Below, piece by piece: positions 5,311 to 8,156 of a DNA stretch of 8,156 nt. A program made the translations under genes and the position numbers. This DNA is from Nanobdellota archaeon. GTDB taxonomy: Archaea > Nanobdellota > Nanobdellia > Woesearchaeales > GCA-2686295. The first letter of the stretch is position 1; each line of letters begins with the position of its first letter. The notes below the pieces were generated by a model, which was not told the DNA's origin, ran no database searches, and was given only the letters and a program-made list of their open reading frames with translations. The DNA lies in assembly GCA_018812505.1 (NCBI GenBank), contig JAHJDK010000063.1:1-8156 (forward strand), written 5' to 3'.

Positions 5311-6488
5311 TAGAAATCTAATATCCGATTCATTATATTTTTATTTTGAATCATACAATCAACAATGTGAACTCTAAGAACTTTTGATTCATGATAATGT
5401 TCAGAACCAATATAATCCAGTACAACTTCACCAATATTATCAGTAGACACAGAAACAGTTTTAATCAAACCCATAGATTCCGCCTGTTTGGCAGATATGT
5501 CTTCATGCATATAATTAGTAGGACATGGACAAACAATTCCAAATCCTCCTGTCGCTGCAGTTTCAGACTGACTAACAGATCTCATTGCTCTATCAATATT
5601 TAATGATGCATATCTAGACATCTGCACACATTCAAAATTAGGTAAAAAGCTCTTTCCAACAAAAGATAAATTAGAATAATTATTAATTAAATCAGAGTAT
5701 TTTCTAATTATAGACGATGATAAGTAAATAAATAGAGATTGTCTTGATTCCCCAAGACTTGAGATAAGCCCTTTAATAAATTTATCTGATTCCTGATACT
5801 CTTCTGGTTTTAACCAACCACCATTAGATATAAGATTAGACTCATCAACACAACTATAACTCATCTTAATAGCTACAAATATGCGTTCATCAAGTGAACA
5901 ATTGAATTTCTGATTGACAAACTGACTTCTCAATCTGTATAATTCATCATCATCTATATTTCTTAGTTTTACGAATAAATCATCAAGTTCTTTGTCAACT
6001 GGCTGTGAGAGTACATCAATATTTATATCTTTATAATAATCCAAAATATTTGAAGGAATATTCCAAGGAAAATGACATGTCAAGAAAAATCCATCTATAT
6101 TCTCATAAATATCCTTATTATAATCCGTATTTAAAACATCTAAGAAAGGAGGAAGTCCTCCATCAATTATTACAGATTTTCTATTTCTATTGACTGCATC
6201 TGATGGCCAAAATGTCCTTGGTCCGAACGAGACCATAAGCCTATAATCAACATCCTTTAAACCTTGTTTCACATTCAAATAATTATTTTCAAAACTTTTA
6301 CCTAAAGGTATTACTATATCAGGTTTAATACCAAAACATTGAAGATTATTGACATAACTAGATTCAGAAACAATTAAAGGATATAGATTCATCTCTTCAA
6401 AGCAATTAATGGTTCTTTTTATCTTTGAAGCTCCGCCAAGGCCACCCACAAAACCAGTAGCTATAACTATATCCTTGCCTCTTCTCAT
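5307..6488 (-). CDS. Putative GT-B glycosyltransferase (GT28/MurG-like C-terminal half)
   Basis: A 393-residue protein. The N-terminus is a Rossmann-type strand and glycine-rich turn, DIVIATGFVGGLGGASK (6-22). The C-terminal half carries the pattern of nucleotide-sugar binding in GT28-like enzymes: MSRYASLNIDRA, then SETAATGGFGIVCPCPTN (308-325) and H328-E329 followed by AKQAESMGL (333-341). This corresponds to the family's E-x-GK-P-x3-P-x6-HQ-x2-NA layout. It lacks signal peptide and membrane spans, so it would be cytosolic or peripheral. Sugar and acceptor are unknown, and the overall similarity is remote. Codons are mostly T- and A-ending (GGT, CCT, GAT, AGT), unlike the A/C-ending plus-strand neighbours, which may indicate transfer or strand bias. 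A TATA box lies 27 bp before ATG 6488. It is divergent from the Lrp-like regulator, which may control it. Confidence 0.6.
   Translation of the reverse strand: MRRGKDIVIATGFVGGLGGASKIKRTINCFEEMNLYPLIVSESSYVNNLQCFGIKPDIVIPLGKSFENNYLNVKQGLKDVDYRLMVSFGPRTFWPSDAVNRNRKSVIIDGGLPPFLDVLNTDYNKDIYENIDGFFLTCHFPWNIPSNILDYYKDINIDVLSQPVDKELDDLFVKLRNIDDDELYRLRSQFVNQKFNCSLDERIFVAIKMSYSCVDESNLISNGGWLKPEEYQESDKFIKGLISSLGESRQSLFIYLSSSIIRKYSDLINNYSNLSFVGKSFLPNFECVQMSRYASLNIDRAMRSVSQSETAATGGFGIVCPCPTNYMHEDISAKQAESMGLIKTVSVSTDNIGEVVLDYIGSEHYHESKVLRVHIVDCMIQNKNIMNRILDFY
5333..5348 (+). terminator. Possible U-rich terminator of the MoxR-VWA operon
   Basis: Beginning 23 bases after the VWA stop codon, the plus strand has a T-rich run (TTATATTTTTATTTTG). 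Archaeal polymerase often stops at such U-tracts without a hairpin. It lies inside the 3' end of the convergent glycosyltransferase gene, so coding constraint could equally explain it. Confidence 0.3.
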
Positions 6489-6510
6489 ACAACAGATTAT
6501 GTTAAAACGA

Positions 6511-6520
6511 GTTTAAAAAA
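6511..6520 (-). promoter_or_regulatory. TATA-like box of the glycosyltransferase gene
   Basis: On the minus strand this reads TTTTTTAAAC. Its centre (6515.5) is 27.5 bp from ATG 6488, giving a leaderless mRNA. It is back to back with the regulator promoter in a 98-bp intergenic region. Confidence 0.55.
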
Positions 6521-6535
6521 CATAACACTAAAAAA

Positions 6536-6545
6536 ATTGTACAAT
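6536..6545. promoter_or_regulatory. Palindrome between divergent promoters, candidate Lrp-like operator
   Basis: ATTGTACAAT is a perfect 10-bp palindrome located between the glycosyltransferase box (6511-6520) and the regulator box (6557-6564). A second GTACA sits at 6568-6572, just past the regulator's TATA box, so two GTAC cores are 29 bp apart, close to three helical turns, and flank the box symmetrically. That suits an oligomeric Lrp-type repressor acting on its own promoter. The assignment is inference. Confidence 0.4.
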
Positions 6546-6556
6546 ACTCCATAATA

Positions 6557-6564
6557 TTTATAAA
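6557..6564 (+). promoter_or_regulatory. TATA box of the Lrp-like regulator gene
   Basis: TTTATAAA has its centre 26.5 bp before ATG 6587, with no Shine-Dalgarno sequence between. This indicates a leaderless transcript and supports the chosen start. Confidence 0.65.
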
Positions 6565-6586
6565 CTAGTACATTTCTACAAACATT

Positions 6587-7534
6587 ATGAACAAAAAATT
6601 GTGTAAATTATTATTTATCCTATCGGAAAACAGCAGGATAACCACTCAAGCTCTCAGTAAAAAGATTCATTCTAGCCAACAGTCAGCGTCATACATGATT
6701 AATCAATTAAGAAAAAAGAAAATAATACAAGACTACAATACAATCGTTGACCCTGTAAAGTTGGGATTTACAAACATCCTAGTAGGCTTGAACTACCTAG
6801 TTTTCGATGCACAAACAAAAAAAGACATTCTAAACGAATTAAAAAACAACAACTCAATAGTTTCAATACAAGAAGGAAGCCAAGGAATAGACTTACTGCT
6901 AGAATACTGCGTAAACAATTTATCAGCATTCAACAAGATACACTCGGAAATAGCCCAGAAACTACACAAAAACATAGAGACAAAATTCATATATCCAATA
7001 GTTGTAAAACATAAATTCAAAAAAAAATATCTGATAAACAGCAAAGAGAATACAGAAGAAATGGTGCTATGCGGAGATAGAGAAACAAGAACATTAACAA
7101 CAAAAGAACTAGAAGTGCTAAAAGAACTAGTAACAAAGTCAGACATCACATACAGCAAGTTATCACAAAAAACAAAGATGGCAGCAAAAACCATAGTCAA
7201 CATAAAAAAGCGACTGGAAAAAGACTTCATAATCAGAGGTTACAGCTGTGTATTCAACTATCAAAAACTAAACATAAACAGACAGATAATATTCCTAAAC
7301 ATGTCAGAACCAGGAATAAAAGAGATGAATAAACTAATATCATACTGCTCAATGCACAAAAACATTACTGAAACAGTCAAGATAATAGGACCATACCACA
7401 TAATAATAATAACCGAATCAATAAAAGAAACAAAAATACTAGAAGACCTGAGATCAACATTTGCAATAAAAGATTACTTTATAACAAACATAAAAAATCT
7501 ACTAAAAACAACATACATCCCTGAAAACCTTTAA
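6587..7534 (+). CDS. Tandem Lrp/AsnC-like transcription regulator
   Basis: A 315-residue protein about twice the length of a usual Lrp/AsnC protein, and apparently two units in one chain. Unit 1 has an HTH at residues about 3-50 (ITTQALSKKIHSSQQSASYMI, then LRKKKIIQDYNTIVD) and a RAM-like alpha/beta segment at about 60-140. Unit 2 has an HTH at about 172-222 (TYSKLSQKTKMAAKTIVNIK, then RLEKDFIIRGYSCVFNYQKL) and a second alpha/beta segment at about 230-310. Archaeal Lrp proteins sense amino acids or other metabolites and assemble as dimers and octamers; a covalent tandem could form half of such a ring. The divergent glycosyltransferase gene and the palindrome between them suggest autoregulation and control of that gene. 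The RAM segments are weakly conserved, so the ligand cannot be guessed. Confidence 0.75.
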   Translation: MNKKLCKLLFILSENSRITTQALSKKIHSSQQSASYMINQLRKKKIIQDYNTIVDPVKLGFTNILVGLNYLVFDAQTKKDILNELKNNNSIVSIQEGSQGIDLLLEYCVNNLSAFNKIHSEIAQKLHKNIETKFIYPIVVKHKFKKKYLINSKENTEEMVLCGDRETRTLTTKELEVLKELVTKSDITYSKLSQKTKMAAKTIVNIKKRLEKDFIIRGYSCVFNYQKLNINRQIIFLNMSEPGIKEMNKLISYCSMHKNITETVKIIGPYHIIIITESIKETKILEDLRSTFAIKDYFITNIKNLLKTTYIPENL

Positions 7535-7539
7535 ATATA
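7530..7539 (+). promoter_or_regulatory. TATA box of the phosphoesterase gene
   Basis: TTTAAATATA overlaps the stop codon of the Lrp-like gene (7532-7534). Its centre is 25.5 bp before ATG 7560 and no Shine-Dalgarno sequence is present, so the phosphoesterase should have its own leaderless transcript despite lying only 25 bp downstream of a co-oriented gene. Confidence 0.6.
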
Positions 7540-7559
7540 CATACCTTCTCTGCTATATA

Positions 7560-8150
7560 ATGAAAATACTTGCATTCACAGATCACCACGGAAGCCCAGA
7601 AGACTTTAAAGAAGTAGCCAGAAAAGCAAAAAGCGCAGACATAATAATATGCGGAGGAGACTTCACAATATTCGAGCACGAGATAGAATATATCATGGAA
7701 CAGATAAACAATCTACCAAAAAAAGTGCTTATAATACACGGCAACCACGAAGACGAGGAAACAGTGAGATTCCTAGCAAACCACTTCAAAAACGTAGAAT
7801 TCATACACAAAGGATACTACGAGATAAAAGATTACCTATTCATAGGATACGGAGGAGGAGGATTCTCAACCACAGACCCGGAATTTGAAGAACTGTCAAA
7901 ACAATTCAAACAAATAATGAAAGGTAAAAAAACAATTCTAATAACACACGGACCACCATACGGCACAAAAACAGACAAGATTGGAATGGGATATGTAGGG
8001 AATAAAAGCTTCACAAAATTCATCAAAGAGGCACAACCAGAAATAGTGATATGCGGACACATACACGAAACATTCGGCAAAAGAGACAACATCGGAAAAA
8101 GCAAGGTCATAAACCCAGGACCAGAAGGAGAAATCATAGAACTAAAATAA
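7560..8150 (+). CDS. Calcineurin-like metallophosphoesterase
   Basis: A 196-residue single-domain phosphoesterase of the calcineurin-like/YfcE-type superfamily. All five metal-binding blocks are visible: D8-x-H10 in AFTDHHG, GGD (D34), the GNHE block (N62, H63), H130 in ITHGPPYG, and GHIH (H167, H169). The closing INPGPEGE is a common end strand of the group. These enzymes act on phosphomonoesters, phosphodiesters or nucleotides with two metal ions such as Mn2+. Archaeal members of similar length have been shown to be phosphodiesterases, but the natural substrate here is unknown. A glycine-rich loop GYGGGGFSTTDPEFEE (97-112) follows the central strand and may shape the substrate pocket. There is no signal peptide. 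It is complete, ending six bases before the window edge. Confidence 0.93.
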   Translation: MKILAFTDHHGSPEDFKEVARKAKSADIIICGGDFTIFEHEIEYIMEQINNLPKKVLIIHGNHEDEETVRFLANHFKNVEFIHKGYYEIKDYLFIGYGGGGFSTTDPEFEELSKQFKQIMKGKKTILITHGPPYGTKTDKIGMGYVGNKSFTKFIKEAQPEIVICGHIHETFGKRDNIGKSKVINPGPEGEIIELK

Positions 8151-8156
8151 AAAAAT

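Noticed and set aside
7554..7560. TATATAA just before the phosphoesterase start as its TATA box
   Set aside because: It abuts the start codon, too close for a TATA box of this gene. The box at 7530-7539 has the correct spacing.

Overview
This AT-rich window looks like archaeal chromosome, most plausibly from a small-genome lineage of the DPANN type (an inference; there is no rRNA or marker gene to place it). The main reason is promoter architecture. Seven or eight start codons lie 25-30 bp downstream of the centre of a TATA-like box with no leader between them, the classic pattern of archaeal leaderless transcripts. Arginine codons are mostly AGA. Gene content also fits: a two-unit Lrp/AsnC-like regulator, a short MoxR ATPase paired with a VWA protein, and an HTH-Nudix protein.

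Layout. (A) 46-1274: a Nudix hydrolase on the minus strand and, divergent from it, a winged-helix protein fused to a Nudix domain whose catalytic glutamates are gone. The two share one palindromic TATA box. (B) 1313-2125: a TIM-barrel amidohydrolase with its own promoter. (C) 2160-3014, minus strand: a 74-residue unknown protein, then an AbrB/MazE-type antitoxin overlapping a MazF/PemK toxin. A perfect 16-bp palindrome sits between the antitoxin TATA box and its start. (D) 3231-5310: a translationally coupled MoxR-type AAA+ ATPase and VWA protein. Its first gene has the only strong Shine-Dalgarno site in the window, and that site can pair with an upstream arm. (E) 5307-6488, minus strand: a GT-B-like glycosyltransferase, divergent from (F) 6587-7534, a duplicated Lrp/AsnC-like regulator. 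(G) 7560-8150: a calcineurin-like phosphoesterase whose TATA box overlaps the stop codon of the preceding gene.

How the genes may work together. The best candidates for something undescribed are two. One is the divergent pair of an apparently active Nudix enzyme and an HTH-dead-Nudix protein, which looks like a metabolite-sensing regulator with the domain order opposite to NrtR. The other is the MoxR-VWA pair, whose client is not encoded here. The toxin-antitoxin module and the regulator/glycosyltransferase pair look like self-contained accessory units. Plus-strand genes favour A/C-ending codons and several minus-strand genes favour T/G-ending ones, suggesting strand-dependent mutation bias, different origins, or both. 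No tRNA, rRNA, CRISPR array or insertion sequence was seen. No gap between genes exceeds about 220 bases.
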